The notes under the pieces were generated by a model. That model was not told where the DNA came from. It did no database searches and was given only the letters and a program-made list of their open reading frames with translations. A DNA stretch of 64,000 nucleotides from Planctomycetaceae bacterium (GTDB taxonomy: Bacteria > Planctomycetota > Planctomycetia > Planctomycetales > Planctomycetaceae): NCBI GenBank assembly GCA_021732845.1, contig JAKFUF010000010.1, forward strand, positions 94,324 through 158,323. The letters run 5' to 3'. The first letter of the stretch is position 1, and each line of letters starts with the position of its first letter. Below are positions 9,501-18,347 of this stretch, in pieces. The translations under genes were made by a program, and so were the position numbers.

Positions 9501-10035
9501 TCAGCGAGTTGGGGAGTTCGTGCGTGTCGGTGCGGCCGAATCCAGTCACGACGACCTCTTGCTTGTCGGCCTTGCCGTCGCCGTCGGTGTCCTGGAGGAA
9601 CAGGATGTCGGGCGCGTTCGCCACCCACACGCCGCCGGCTCCCACGGCGATGCCCGAAGGGATGTTCAGCCCTTCGGCAAACACCGTGACCTTGTCGACC
9701 TTGCCATCGTTGTCGGTGTCTTCCAGGATCTTCACCCGGTCGCGGCCGGGTCCGGCTTCGGTCCGCGGGTATTCGAAGCTCTCGGTGACCCAGATCCGGC
9801 CGCGCTCGTCAAAGGTCATGGCCACGGGGTTGACCAGGTCCGGCTCGGCGGCGACGAGTTCCACCGAGAACCCCTCGGGAACCTTCATCTTTTTGAGCGC
9901 TTCAGCCGGCGAGAGTGCCGGTCCGGGCGGCCGGTCCTGGGCGTGGGGAATCACCTGGGCCTGGGTCGCCTGCACCTTCAGTATGGCGAGAATGAGGCAG
10001 ACGCACAGCAGCAGTTTGGCGGTCAAACGCGACAT
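6532..10035 (-). CDS. PVC-type membrane-bound dehydrogenase with HEAT repeats and c-type cytochrome
   Basis: The 1167-residue protein starts with a signal peptide (LLLCVCLILAILKVQATQAQ). An N-terminal beta-propeller-like 'putative membrane-bound dehydrogenase' domain follows (MTFDERGRIWVTES, DTDNDGKVDKVTVFAEGLN, GVAVGAGGVWVAN). An alpha-helical HEAT-like middle comes next, and then a single CxxCH haem c motif (CGQCH, near residue 876) with the usual GPDIT and FDPSLVI surroundings. The last 200 residues look like a beta-sandwich carbohydrate-binding-type domain. Such proteins are expanded in planctomycetes and are thought to oxidise sugars or polyols, but substrates are largely unknown. It lies 31 bases after the FRG-domain gene on the same strand and may share its transcript. 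Confidence 0.85.
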   Translation of the reverse strand: MSRLTAKLLLCVCLILAILKVQATQAQVIPHAQDRPPGPALSPAEALKKMKVPEGFSVELVAAEPDLVNPVAMTFDERGRIWVTESFEYPRTEAGPGRDRVKILEDTDNDGKVDKVTVFAEGLNIPSGIAVGAGGVWVANAPDILFLQDTDGDGKADKQEVVVTGFGRTDTHELPNSLTWGPDGWLYGLNGVFNYSHVKHKGKEYKFTCALFRIHPRTRDFELFCEGTSNPWGVAFDAEGSAFISACVIDHLWHLTETGYYHRQGGPYPPFTWKIESIVKHKHQKAAYCGIHYFDSDAYPAEYRDKLYMGNIHGNCLNVDSIRRQGATYAGTGEPDFLSANDAWFMPVAQKTGPDGCLYVLDWYDQYHCYQDARRDPAGIERAKGRLYRIRYKDSPRATPFDLAKETDEQLIQRLHNPNVFYRDLAQRLLRERNAPETRSRLQALVLNDATPKKTRLHALWSLLNFSRSEQAGTPFDEGFLTRLLQHEDTTFRAWGVRAAGEMGDVPPAIRQRLIDMAQDKAPDVQLQVAIAAGKIHNMPQMPVLLKVLAACGDDPLIPHIVWQNLHPLLEDQSPQFVAAVKDVDLEHAPQFTALMPRVIERMLGRKAFEAASIAAMIEHLANTRGSVVAAGNSLAFLASKIQSGEIQGEHLTQLKAAMAPLIAPWVKASTAHPLGFQAGLLSVTWKDPAAIEAIRRGFATNGLDPAVRLKSLEALIAAGDVKLLDVVTEILAKGGTPAVPRSSLTSAEFRGQLLAALGRMEDPRVAEVVLASYKTLEPELQPRAIELLTQRVGWSKRLLAGIGKKEVTADALNLNQVRKLLATKDPDLAKLVAAQWGKIRDERNPQREQVIASMRTLIRQTRGDATKGREVFKKLCGQCHKIYGEGQEVGPDITVNGRNSFEQLLSNVFDPSLVIGAAFQARTVSTNGRTLTGLVIEDSEQRLVLKVQGGKEEVIPRDQIEEMKQSSLSLMPEDLEKTLKPQEIADLFAFITLDRPPEDPQARQLPGVREVVPRQTSVPEQFADILGEVAPGFSATACGEGGVALLKEHRGRPTVVRTHPVSMTEACVLRSTVTLPADKKSYLELAVSHEAPKGNQDCDWRLIVRANGERLYDEIVDSKLTKNGWTEIRIDLTKFAGKPVKLELSNSPTGWFHEFGYWGRAEIRSE

Positions 10036-10066
10036 GAGTGGTGGCTTCCGGAATCGAACAGACTGG

Positions 10067-11107
10067 TCATCGTGTCAACGCTGCTTGGACGATTGAATTC
10101 ATTTGCCGCGAGAAGTGATCCTCGGGATAGATCAATTCCCGGTTGGCATTTGGCAGAAACGCCGTGTGTTCGCTGCCGGACTGCACGAAACTGACCTTGT
10201 AAGCAAAGGTCTGCACAATTTCCCACGCGGCCGCGACGGTCAGCGGGTCGGCTGGCCGTTCCGGAGCGGGATCGAGGCCCATCGCGTGCGCGGCGGAAAA
10301 GAACGCGGCGTGCTGCACCTGAAGCCGTTTGTCGCCCGGGACGAACACGAATTCGAACGACAGCGTGAACGTGTGGTCTTGGGAAAAGTAGATGTCGAAA
10401 TTTTCCCAATTCGCCCGTTCGGGGGATTCGAAAATCAGCATCTGCCTGGAGACACGTCCGATCGGAGTGAAGCGATAACCAACACCATTCGCGGTCGGTC
10501 CGCTTTGTGTGATGCCCGAAAGATTGAGGAAATCGAGAAGGTTGAAGGCGTAGAGCACCCCCAAATCCTCCTCGGGTGCGCTCTGTCTGGCGGACCGGGT
10601 GGCAAAATGCGCGGCGACGTCAATGCTGCTCGAAACATCGAGCATCGACGACGGACAGCCATGGTGTCGAGCCAGTGCCTCCCATTGAGCCCGGCTGAGA
10701 TCCTTCAGAAAGGCAAAGTCGGCGTCCGTGTGGCTCAGCTCCTCCATCCGTTCGAGCACAGCCTGCAGGGCCGCTTGCCGCCTGCCGATTTCCCGCAGTG
10801 ACGATTCGCGGTCGCCATTCAAACGAAGCACCGTGGGCAGGACGTCGTACTTGATGCTGTCGTGGCCGCGGTAGAACAGGTGCGTTTTGCCCCATTCTGG
10901 AATGCTGTCTCCGCCAAGCCACTGGCCCATTTGGAAGCGGCGGTTGGAGGCCGCCTCGGCCAGCCGCTCCTCATGCTGCGCGATGATGCTTTTCAAGCCT
11001 TCGATCGCATGATCGACGCTTCCGTAAATCGGGACGGCCTCCGCCAACGAATTTCCGTCGGCCGCGCCGCGATGTTTGAAGTACGTCCATCCCAGAGGTG
11101 GCAGCAT
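10067..11107 (-). CDS. FRG-domain-containing protein
   Basis: The 346-residue protein has the FRG domain signature: LFYRGH (about residues 77-82), LPTVLR, and WEALARHHGCPSSMLDVSSS followed by VAAHFAT (about 141-170). The FRG domain is named for its Phe-Arg-Gly motif and is found in many bacterial and phage proteins, often in accessory loci, but its biochemical role is not established. The ATG at 11107 has a GAGGG sequence six bases upstream and is preferred over the GTG at 11119. No signal peptide or membrane segment is visible, so it is probably cytoplasmic. Confidence 0.75.
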   Translation of the reverse strand: MLPPLGWTYFKHRGAADGNSLAEAVPIYGSVDHAIEGLKSIIAQHEERLAEAASNRRFQMGQWLGGDSIPEWGKTHLFYRGHDSIKYDVLPTVLRLNGDRESSLREIGRRQAALQAVLERMEELSHTDADFAFLKDLSRAQWEALARHHGCPSSMLDVSSSIDVAAHFATRSARQSAPEEDLGVLYAFNLLDFLNLSGITQSGPTANGVGYRFTPIGRVSRQMLIFESPERANWENFDIYFSQDHTFTLSFEFVFVPGDKRLQVQHAAFFSAAHAMGLDPAPERPADPLTVAAAWEIVQTFAYKVSFVQSGSEHTAFLPNANRELIYPEDHFSRQMNSIVQAALTR

Positions 11108-11232
11108 GTGGACCCTCACCCGCGAACACAGCGCAATCGATCATCCCGCCCGTCGTGGGATGCCGGGCGTGGCGGAAGGGATTGTACCGCGTGTCAGGTC
11201 AGTCGTCTTGGAACCATTGCCGCGCAGAAGAT

Positions 11233-12063
11233 TTAAGCGGCATCTCGGCGGTCTTCGCGCAGGGCCTGAACCCACGGTTCGGCGAACAGGCGGGCGACAC
11301 GGCGTTCGACCTTGCGTTGCGCGGAGCCGTGATGCAGTGGCTTCTCGGCGGCCAAAGCGGCGGTGCCGTGGGCCACATGCACGATTTGCTGGGCCATCTG
11401 CCAGGTGGGAATGAGCCGGGTTTTGTGGCCGTGCTCCCAGAGTTGCCGCGCGATGGCATAACCGCCGGTGATCTCATCCGGCCGTGGGCAGAATGTCAGG
11501 TTGTGCCGCAGGAGAGTTTCGCGGCGGTACATGGCGCAATAATCGCGTGGGAACCGATCACCGTTCCACGAGCCACGGTTTCGCCGGCCGAACAACTGTT
11601 TGACTTGAGCCACGGCTCCGCCGAAAAACTCTTTCTGCCAGAGATACAGTGGGTGTTCGAGTTCGAGTTTCCACGCACCGGCGGCAGCCACGTCTGGGTT
11701 CTCGAAAGCCTGCAGCAGAGGGTCAAGCCAACCCGGGCGGCGCACCAACACATCGGTGTGCAGCGTGACAAAGAACTCGCCAGTCGCTTCCCGCAAGCCG
11801 CGGTCGAACGCCGTGAACACATTCGCGGGCCAGTTGTGGCACCCCTCTTCCGGCCGCTCAATCAGCCTGATTCCGGAGAAGTTCCGCAGGTACTCCAGGC
11901 TGTCATCCCGAGACCCATTGTCGATGACCAGGATCTCGAGGTCATAATCCGCGGAGCACTGCTGGATCGACCGCAGACACATGGATGCGAGCGGACGAAC
12001 CTGCCAGTGGGGAACGCAGAGGCTGATTTTCGATTTTCGATGAAGGATTTTCGATTGGTCCAC
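11233..12063 (-). CDS. Family 2 glycosyltransferase
   Basis: The protein has a GT-A/GT2 fold signature: ISLCVPHW at the N-terminus, EILVIDNGSRDDSLEYL (nucleotide-sugar binding Asp), and TGEFFVTLHTDVLV with the DxD-like metal-binding position replaced by HTD. It probably transfers a sugar in surface polysaccharide or glycan synthesis; donor and acceptor cannot be told. The start is uncertain. The open frame extends to 12147, but the GTG at 12063 has a GGGAC sequence just upstream and sits closest to the family N-terminus. Its first codons are built from one arm of a 33-bp inverted repeat (12026-12058). Confidence 0.8.
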   Translation of the reverse strand: MDQSKILHRKSKISLCVPHWQVRPLASMCLRSIQQCSADYDLEILVIDNGSRDDSLEYLRNFSGIRLIERPEEGCHNWPANVFTAFDRGLREATGEFFVTLHTDVLVRRPGWLDPLLQAFENPDVAAAGAWKLELEHPLYLWQKEFFGGAVAQVKQLFGRRNRGSWNGDRFPRDYCAMYRRETLLRHNLTFCPRPDEITGGYAIARQLWEHGHKTRLIPTWQMAQQIVHVAHGTAALAAEKPLHHGSAQRKVERRVARLFAEPWVQALREDRRDAA

Positions 12064-12161
12064 GAGCGTCGTCCCGTTGCATGAAGGGTCTTGAGATTTC
12101 CGCGGGCAGAGCGATTCCGCGCGCCCAGCCAATCGAAAATCCTTCATCGAAAATCGAAAAT
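12026..12161. repeat. Perfect 33-bp inverted repeat, 70-bp spacer
   Basis: The arms at 12026-12058 and 12129-12161 are exact reverse complements over 33 bases and consist of an AATCGAAAATCC/TCGAAAATCGAAAAT pattern. The left arm overlaps the predicted first codons of the glycosyltransferase. A related AATCGAAAATCGAAAATC stretch is at about 3120-3137. Confidence 0.85.
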
Positions 12162-12167
12162 AACGGA

Positions 12168-12202
12168 GCCCGCCGCCGATCTTTATCAGATCGACGGCGG
12201 GC
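12168..12202 (-). terminator. Probable intrinsic terminator of the secretin gene
   Basis: GCCCGCCG at 12168-12175 pairs with CGGCGGGC at 12195-12202, extended by GATC/GATC, around a short loop. On the minus strand the hairpin is followed by a T-rich stretch (TTATTTTCG). It lies 33 bases past the secretin stop. Confidence 0.6.
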
Positions 12203-12234
12203 TGAGAATCCCGAGTTTCCTACCCGTTTACCGC

Positions 12235-15200
12235 TTATTGCGGGATGCCGAGCAGGTCTTCTTCTTCTTCCTGGATGATGATGCGTGGCGTCACCATCAT
12301 CATCAGGCTTTCCGTTTCACGGCCGACGCCTGTGTTCTTGAACAGCCGGCTGACGTAGGGGATCTTGTTCAGGATGGGCACCCCGAACATCGTCCGGCCT
12401 TCACGCAGCCGCTTGATGCCGCCCAGAAGCACCGTGCCACCGTCCGGCACGCTCACCGTGGTGCCGAGGGTGATGACCTCGACGATCGGCTGCTGCACCG
12501 TGATCTGCGTGGCCGCAGCACCGGACGCACCCGCCTGGCCCTGTTGGCCCTGCTGGCCCTGCTGGCCGCCCTGGCCGATCTGACCGGTGATGCCACCGTT
12601 CACACCCTGACCACCGCCCTGGCCGCCGCCGCCAAACTGGCCGCCGCCGAAGCCGTTACCCTGCTGCTGGCCCACGCCACCCTGCTGTCCGCCCTGACCA
12701 CCGACGAACGAGAAGGTCTGCACGTCCGTCAACGTCCGGAAGTTCGGGCTGACAGTCAGCCGCACATACCGGCGGTCGGCGGAGATCACGGCCTGCACCT
12801 GCAACTGAACACCGTCGGCGACGATGGTGATCTGTGGCTGGAAACCGACCGAGAAGAATCCGACCGTGGGGATCAGGCTGGTCACGAACGGCCGGTTGAC
12901 CGTGTCGCTGACGAAGCCCTGCTGTCCGTTGAACATCGTGATCTTCGGAGCAAACATCAGGTTGTTACGATCATCACCCTGTGAGGCGTTGATCAGGAAG
13001 AACGTTTCGATGTCGCTGAGAATCGCCAGACCGACCGACAGCCCCGCGTCCGCCTGGAACCCGCCGAAGCGTGGCACACCCAGAGGGAACGATCCTTGAC
13101 GGAAGGGAATGTCGAGGCTGGCTGGGAACGACTGGTCGGTGTTCTGCCCGATGATCGTTCCGTACTTCGGATAGTTGTCGCGGTTGATCGTGTCACGGGG
13201 TGGTCCGTTGGCGAAGTTGAGAGTGCTACCACCGCCGGTGGTCCCGGCCGTTCCTTGCTGTCCCTGCTGTCCGGTCTGACCACCCGTCGTCCCGGTGGTG
13301 CCCGCGCTGTTGCCCTGGGTGAGCCCGTTGCCGAACGGCGGCAGGAACGCTCCGAAGGTTGGTTGCAGCGGATCGCCGGCGTTGTCCTGAACGTTGAAGT
13401 CGAAGTCGACACCGATGCGTTCGAAGAACCGGTCAGACACGGTGACGAACCGGACTTCCACCGTCACCTGCAGGTCTTGCAGGCGACGCAACTGGTCGAG
13501 CAGGTCGGCGATCTGATCATGCACCGCCTGCGTCTGGCGGACCACGAGGCTCAGCGTAGTTTCGAAGGGACGGACCGAACCCGGACCGCCGACTTCATCC
13601 CAGCTTTCGGGTTCAATCGTCGCTTGAATCAGCTCCATCAGGGGGTCGAAGTCGGCCCCGCTGCCACCGGCCGCAGGACGTTGACCAGCGATAGGAGCAC
13701 GTGGGCGTCCGCCACCATTCATCGGACCTTCCGGAACCTGGAACTGGGCGAAGTCATTCATCCCGCGTGGGGCAAAGTTCGCCTGTCCCAAACCGGGCAG
13801 GTTCGCGGCCCGGGGATCGTTCGAAGCGGTAAACGGCATCCCGTCGCCACCCACCGGGGTGAAGTTGGGAATCGGCACCACCAGGTCGGCGACCGTGTAG
13901 TTGACCGTCTGCAGCTCACCGTTGCAGCGCCGCTGGCTGGTGATCTTGAGCACTTCGTTCTGCACGGTGTAACCCATGTGCAGAGGTTCCAGAATCAGGT
14001 GCAGGGCACTCTTCAGCTTGATGTCATCGACATGGATCGTCACCAGGGTGTCGGTGTTGATCCCTTCCTCCTGCATCCCTTCGATGTCCAGGTGCAGGTT
14101 GACCGAGGAGAGGCTGGTCAGAGTCTTGACCACGTCCGCGAAGGGTTCGCTTTGGAAGTGCAGTGACACTGGCTTGTCGAGGCTCTTCTCGATTTTCTGC
14201 TCGCCTTCGGTCTTCCGCCGCTGGTCGGCCTTGCCGTACTTGCCGCGCCGCTTCGACAGGTCACCCCATGTCTTGGCGTCGGGATGGACGATGCTTTCGG
14301 TGTAGGTGCTGCCGGCGGCTTCTTCCACCCCGTTCAGGGCGGCGGTGAAGTAGTCGGCCTTCTTCGCCTTGATGTCTTCGTTGAAGAAGTTCTGCTTGCC
14401 GAACTTGGCCTTGATGAGCATCGTCACCGTCACCGGGTTTTCCGGGGCGATGGCGGCCGCCTTCTTGGCCAGGACTTCGGCTTCGCTGAACCGCTTCTGG
14501 TCGAACAGTTCGTTGTACCGCTTCACCATTTCGGCGAGTTCGGTTTCGATCCGCAGCTCAGTCAACCGGTCGTTCTTGATGCCATCCATCACTTCCTTGT
14601 TGCGCTGCTTCATCTCCCGCAGCGGAGCAGTCCGCTTGGCATCCTCCGCGATCGTGCTGCGGGCACTGGCCAGCATGCGCAGGATCGGCTTCTTGGATTC
14701 ATTGTCCACCGGTGAATTCTCGACCTGAATCAGCGTCTGGTCGATGATCGACAGGGCTTCGTCCGGATTGGTGCCAGACAGGGCAACCGCCTTGAACTTC
14801 TGGGCGGCCGCATCAGCCTGCAGTTTCTGGAGTTCCACCTGGCGTTCTTCGACGGCTGCGTTCAGTTCCGCGGGAACTTCAGGAGTCAGGTTACCGTCGG
14901 CCACCTGGTTGCTGGTGCGGAGGATTCCACCGACACCCACACCGGCTCCGCCCTTGGGGGCGAGTGCGGCCATCTTCTGACGGAGGTCGGCGGCAATCTG
15001 CGGCGGCAGCCGTTCACCCGACTGCGAAGCCGCCTTGAACAGTTGGTACGCCTGGTCCCGCTGACGTTCCTTCAGGGCGGTCAGGCCGCGGCGGTAAAGC
15101 TGTGCCGCGGATTCACCCTTGGGGCTGATGACATTCTCATCTTCAATCGGAGCTTCCGCGGCGAGTTCCACCGGACTCTCGTCCGCTTCGCTCGTCAACG

Positions 15201-17337
15201 GCATGACGGAGGAACCATTGCCGGACTCGGCTTCGTTGGAAGCGGTCTGCACACTGCGTTTCTCCGGCGGCTCATCCGCCAGCACGGGCAGCCGACGGGC
15301 GGGCTGTTCCGCGGTCTCCTGAGCGGCGATCTCGGCGGGCATTTCTTCAGCTTCAACCGCGGCGACATTCGCCGGATTGACCGTCGGCTTGCCACGAACC
15401 TTGGTCGCCCGTTCGATATCCATCAACAGATGGTTCGGGTCTTCCTCCAGGAGGCTGTAAGTCACGTCGTAACGCTCGGCTTCCATCGCCTTCGACCGGG
15501 CTTCTTCGAGTTTGCCGGCCTTCAGGGCCTGGCGGCCCTGCTTCACGAGTTCGACGGCGACCTGATGCTCTTCCTCCGTGGAACCGGACTTTCCAGCCAC
15601 GGCCTGCTTGCTGTTCGGCATCCCCGAGGAGCCGTTGGCGATGGCTGTCAGAACCTGCGCCGGCTGGTCTTCCAGCAGGTCATAGGTCACTTCGAGCTTG
15701 CCGGCTTCCATGGCAATGGCGCGGGCCTCTTCAACCTGACCCGCTGCCAGGGCGGCGCGGGCTTCCTTCACCATCTGCTTGGCTTTCGCCTTGAGCGCAG
15801 CGCGGTCACCAGCGGCGGCAGCCGGTGCGGCTTCCTCGGCAGGTGACTCTTCCAGCTCTTCGACTGGCATCTGGCGAGCCGGCACGGTGTTCTCGGCGAC
15901 TTCGAGGCCTTCGGCTGGCTCGGCATCGGAACCGGTTGGGGTGATCTCCGGCATCCGTCGGCTGGCGTCGGCAACTTCTTCCTCAGCCGGCGCTTCGCCA
16001 GCCGGGAGCTGTGCCAGGAAGGCTTCAGGAGATTCCTCGTCGGGACCAAACTCCATATGCTTCATGCTGGCCAGTGCTTGCGCGTTCGAAGCCAGGGTTT
16101 CGGCCTTGGCGACATCGCCCGCGTCGAGTGCCGCATGGGCACTGCGGAGCATGCTTGTGACCCGATAGCGTGTGTCGTCCCCCGCAGGTCCGGCCATGCG
16201 GCGCGGTGGGGCCGAAGCCACGGCTGGGGCGGCTGGTTCTTCACTGATTTTCTGCTCGGCCGGCATGTTGTTGGCCGGCACCTGTCCGCGCACATATTGC
16301 TGTGCCTTGGGGGCACCCACGCCCGTCAGGCCATCGGCCTCGGCGTTCATTTCCGCGGCGAGTTGCTGGTCACCCTCTTCCATCAGTTGGGCGGCCCGGC
16401 GGCGGAGGTATTTGGCCCGGCCTTGAATGGCCTTGGGGGACTTGCTGTCGGCAATCCAGGCCGCTTGGATCCCCTTGAACTCGGCGATGTCGGCCGAGAG
16501 CTTTTCCGGGGAGTCTTCGAGCCACTTGGTCTTCACGTTCAACTGCTGAACGGCCCGCAGGCCCTTCTCCGCACCGTCAACGTTGCCGGTGTTGAAGTTA
16601 TGGCGTGCTTCGGCGAGCCACTCCTTGGCGTTCGCCTGGCGGTCGGCGGCATTCAGGTTGACCGGGAAGGTCTTTTCGCCGGCATCGGGCTTGGAGCCGA
16701 TCCGGGCGATCTGGGGCTTCTTGGAAATGGTTTGGAGCAGTTGTTCGGGAGTGACTTCGTTTTCACCCCACATCACATTGAACTGCTGTGCCCGCAGGGC
16801 CAGTTCGCGGCCCAGTTGGGTGTTGCCGCGCTGCACGGCGTTCTGCGCGTCCAGCATCATCTTCCGCGCCTGCTTCGCCAGCTCGGGATTGGCGCTGGGC
16901 CGGGGGGTGGTGCCGGGCACCCGGGCATACCGCTCGGGTGACTGGCCACGGGCGACGACCGTGACCGGCTCGGCCTTGTGATTGGCCTTGGCGCGTTCGA
17001 GGTACGCCGCGGCGTCTCGCTTTTGGGCTTCGTGGAGCTGGCTGCCCGAGGCCAGGGCAGTTTCCAGCGACTTGATCGCCTCGGCGTACTTGCCGTCGAG
17101 GTACTTGGCTTTTCCATCCGCGAGCCAGTCACCGGCGGACCGGGTCGTGGCAGCCGGCCGCGCGGCCGGTTCGGCGGTCTGTCCCAGGTTGACGCAGCAC
17201 ACCAGTGCCGTCAACACGCTGCTGCAGGCGACGAGTCCACTGACCTTGCCCAAGGTGCGTTTCTCCTTTGGAACCGGAGGGGGTGAAGATCCATTTTTGT
17301 GCGATTGCGGGTCTGTTGGCCCGACCGACCGTGACAT
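12235..17337 (-). CDS. Giant secretin (type II/III secretion GspD-like) with N-terminal repeats
   Basis: This 1700-residue protein probably forms an outer-membrane secretin channel. The ATG at 17337 has AAAGGGA upstream and is followed by a signal-peptide-like hydrophobic segment (VSGLVACSSVLTALVCCVNL). The N-terminal half carries at least five copies of a helical module of about 55 residues (pattern ARxALxxGxxExAxxxAxxA then LEDxPxxLLxxI), separated by acidic or Pro/Ala linkers. Then come an STN/N-domain (SEPFADVVKTLTSLSSVNLHLDIEG), a secretin N-domain (VEVRFVTVSDRFFERIGVDFDF), and the C-terminal secretin core ending VPDGGTVLLGG and VPILNKIPYVSRLFKN. Two Gly/Gln-rich inserts (GQQGQQG triplets) interrupt the core. 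No other secretion-system gene is nearby. Confidence 0.9.
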   Translation of the reverse strand: MSRSVGPTDPQSHKNGSSPPPVPKEKRTLGKVSGLVACSSVLTALVCCVNLGQTAEPAARPAATTRSAGDWLADGKAKYLDGKYAEAIKSLETALASGSQLHEAQKRDAAAYLERAKANHKAEPVTVVARGQSPERYARVPGTTPRPSANPELAKQARKMMLDAQNAVQRGNTQLGRELALRAQQFNVMWGENEVTPEQLLQTISKKPQIARIGSKPDAGEKTFPVNLNAADRQANAKEWLAEARHNFNTGNVDGAEKGLRAVQQLNVKTKWLEDSPEKLSADIAEFKGIQAAWIADSKSPKAIQGRAKYLRRRAAQLMEEGDQQLAAEMNAEADGLTGVGAPKAQQYVRGQVPANNMPAEQKISEEPAAPAVASAPPRRMAGPAGDDTRYRVTSMLRSAHAALDAGDVAKAETLASNAQALASMKHMEFGPDEESPEAFLAQLPAGEAPAEEEVADASRRMPEITPTGSDAEPAEGLEVAENTVPARQMPVEELEESPAEEAAPAAAAGDRAALKAKAKQMVKEARAALAAGQVEEARAIAMEAGKLEVTYDLLEDQPAQVLTAIANGSSGMPNSKQAVAGKSGSTEEEHQVAVELVKQGRQALKAGKLEEARSKAMEAERYDVTYSLLEEDPNHLLMDIERATKVRGKPTVNPANVAAVEAEEMPAEIAAQETAEQPARRLPVLADEPPEKRSVQTASNEAESGNGSSVMPLTSEADESPVELAAEAPIEDENVISPKGESAAQLYRRGLTALKERQRDQAYQLFKAASQSGERLPPQIAADLRQKMAALAPKGGAGVGVGGILRTSNQVADGNLTPEVPAELNAAVEERQVELQKLQADAAAQKFKAVALSGTNPDEALSIIDQTLIQVENSPVDNESKKPILRMLASARSTIAEDAKRTAPLREMKQRNKEVMDGIKNDRLTELRIETELAEMVKRYNELFDQKRFSEAEVLAKKAAAIAPENPVTVTMLIKAKFGKQNFFNEDIKAKKADYFTAALNGVEEAAGSTYTESIVHPDAKTWGDLSKRRGKYGKADQRRKTEGEQKIEKSLDKPVSLHFQSEPFADVVKTLTSLSSVNLHLDIEGMQEEGINTDTLVTIHVDDIKLKSALHLILEPLHMGYTVQNEVLKITSQRRCNGELQTVNYTVADLVVPIPNFTPVGGDGMPFTASNDPRAANLPGLGQANFAPRGMNDFAQFQVPEGPMNGGGRPRAPIAGQRPAAGGSGADFDPLMELIQATIEPESWDEVGGPGSVRPFETTLSLVVRQTQAVHDQIADLLDQLRRLQDLQVTVEVRFVTVSDRFFERIGVDFDFNVQDNAGDPLQPTFGAFLPPFGNGLTQGNSAGTTGTTGGQTGQQGQQGTAGTTGGGSTLNFANGPPRDTINRDNYPKYGTIIGQNTDQSFPASLDIPFRQGSFPLGVPRFGGFQADAGLSVGLAILSDIETFFLINASQGDDRNNLMFAPKITMFNGQQGFVSDTVNRPFVTSLIPTVGFFSVGFQPQITIVADGVQLQVQAVISADRRYVRLTVSPNFRTLTDVQTFSFVGGQGGQQGGVGQQQGNGFGGGQFGGGGQGGGQGVNGGITGQIGQGGQQGQQGQQGQAGASGAAATQITVQQPIVEVITLGTTVSVPDGGTVLLGGIKRLREGRTMFGVPILNKIPYVSRLFKNTGVGRETESLMMMVTPRIIIQEEEEDLLGIPQ

Positions 17338-17767
17338 GCGAAGTCCCTTTCGAATCTGCTGGCGGCTGGAGACACATGAAACTCGGCCTGCGCGGCACGA
17401 CCCCGGAGAACCCGGACGCACGTGGACCGGAAAGTGCGCAAGCACTTGCCGGATCACGCGCGGTGATCCCAGGACCGTGACGGTCGAGCAGAGCCTTGAA
17501 CCGGCACGCACCAGCCCGGGGGGGCCCGGCCAGGGTGACGGCAGAACTGCAAACGAAATGAGCTTTGGGAAGTGAGAGTGAGAAGTGGCGGGTTGATATC
17601 GGAAAAGGTGTTTCTGGGTCAAGAGCGATCCGACAATTTTCCGCAGATTTGCAACTTTTCAAAAACCGCAAAAATTACCGAAATTGATTAAAGAATGACG
17701 GCGGAGCCACGATCAAGTTGCGGCCGGGCTGCGTCTGCCGCCGAAATCGTCGTCGGATCCGCAGTGA

Positions 17768-17797
17768 TCAACCACGAAAGGCACGAAGAACACGAAA
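17768..17797. repeat. Dispersed repeat with core AGGCACGAAGAACACGAAA
   Basis: The same 28-base string starting AACCACGAA occurs at 17769 and at about 62503. In the forward frame it reads NHERHEEHE, a peptide I recall as common in repeat-derived predicted ORFs of planctomycetes and Verrucomicrobia. Confidence 0.75.
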
Positions 17798-18169
17798 TTG
17801 CTTGGAGAACCGCACGGTTTCGGAATGGTGCCGAAGATCTCAAAGATGCGGTCAAGAAAGTCGTGTCGCTGCTTTATGCTGCAGTCAATCGGGATCACAT
17901 TCAGGCCGCGAAAACGCTGGAGTCCTGGCGGTTCTCGTAGATTTTTGGGAACAGAAGCAAACGAAGGTCACGAAGCTGTGAACGCGGGCGTGATGTGTCC
18001 GGCGAGGTGGGTCCTATTCCTCGCGATGCCAATGCGGTTGATGATTCACGCACTGCGTTGCCCGACCAGGCGACCTGAACCAGCACCTCGATTCGTTTTC
18101 CCTGAAGGCGTTCGCTGCTGGATACAGGCTGACAAACCACAGCCATTGCTGTCGGTTCTGAAAAGACAG

Positions 18170-18209
18170 TTTACTGCGAAAGTTGAAGTCTGAAATTTGA
18201 AATTCCCTT
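18170..18209. repeat. AT-rich dispersed repeat (TTACTG...GAAATTTGAAATTC family)
   Basis: A member of a family of 25-40-bp AT-rich intergenic repeats. It starts TTTACTGCGAAAG and ends TGAAATTTGAAATTCC. Other members lie at 25642, 55439, 55554, 62341 and 62709. Confidence 0.65.
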
Positions 18210-18347
18210 GAGCCAGGCAAACTCTTCCGCAAGCATTTGTGCCCGGACTTTCGCTTCCAGTGCAGCGATCCGGTTGCAAGGCCGATCTTTGATCGAAGAC
18301 ACCCGAATGGTTGTGAGATTCTTCCTTTTCCCAGACCCGCCAAAGCC

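Larger units (their letters stand above)
17338..18347. other. Gene-poor region between the secretin and purU
   Basis: About 1 kb separates the divergent secretin and purU starts. It contains an AT-rich stretch at about 17580-17700 that could hold the secretin promoter, a dispersed repeat copy at 17768-17797 and an AT-rich repeat at 18170-18209. Small open frames here do not resemble known proteins. Confidence 0.5.

Noticed and set aside
8176..10194. 672-residue plus-strand ORF
   Set aside because: It is antisense to the dehydrogenase gene, whose motifs and signal peptide are clear.
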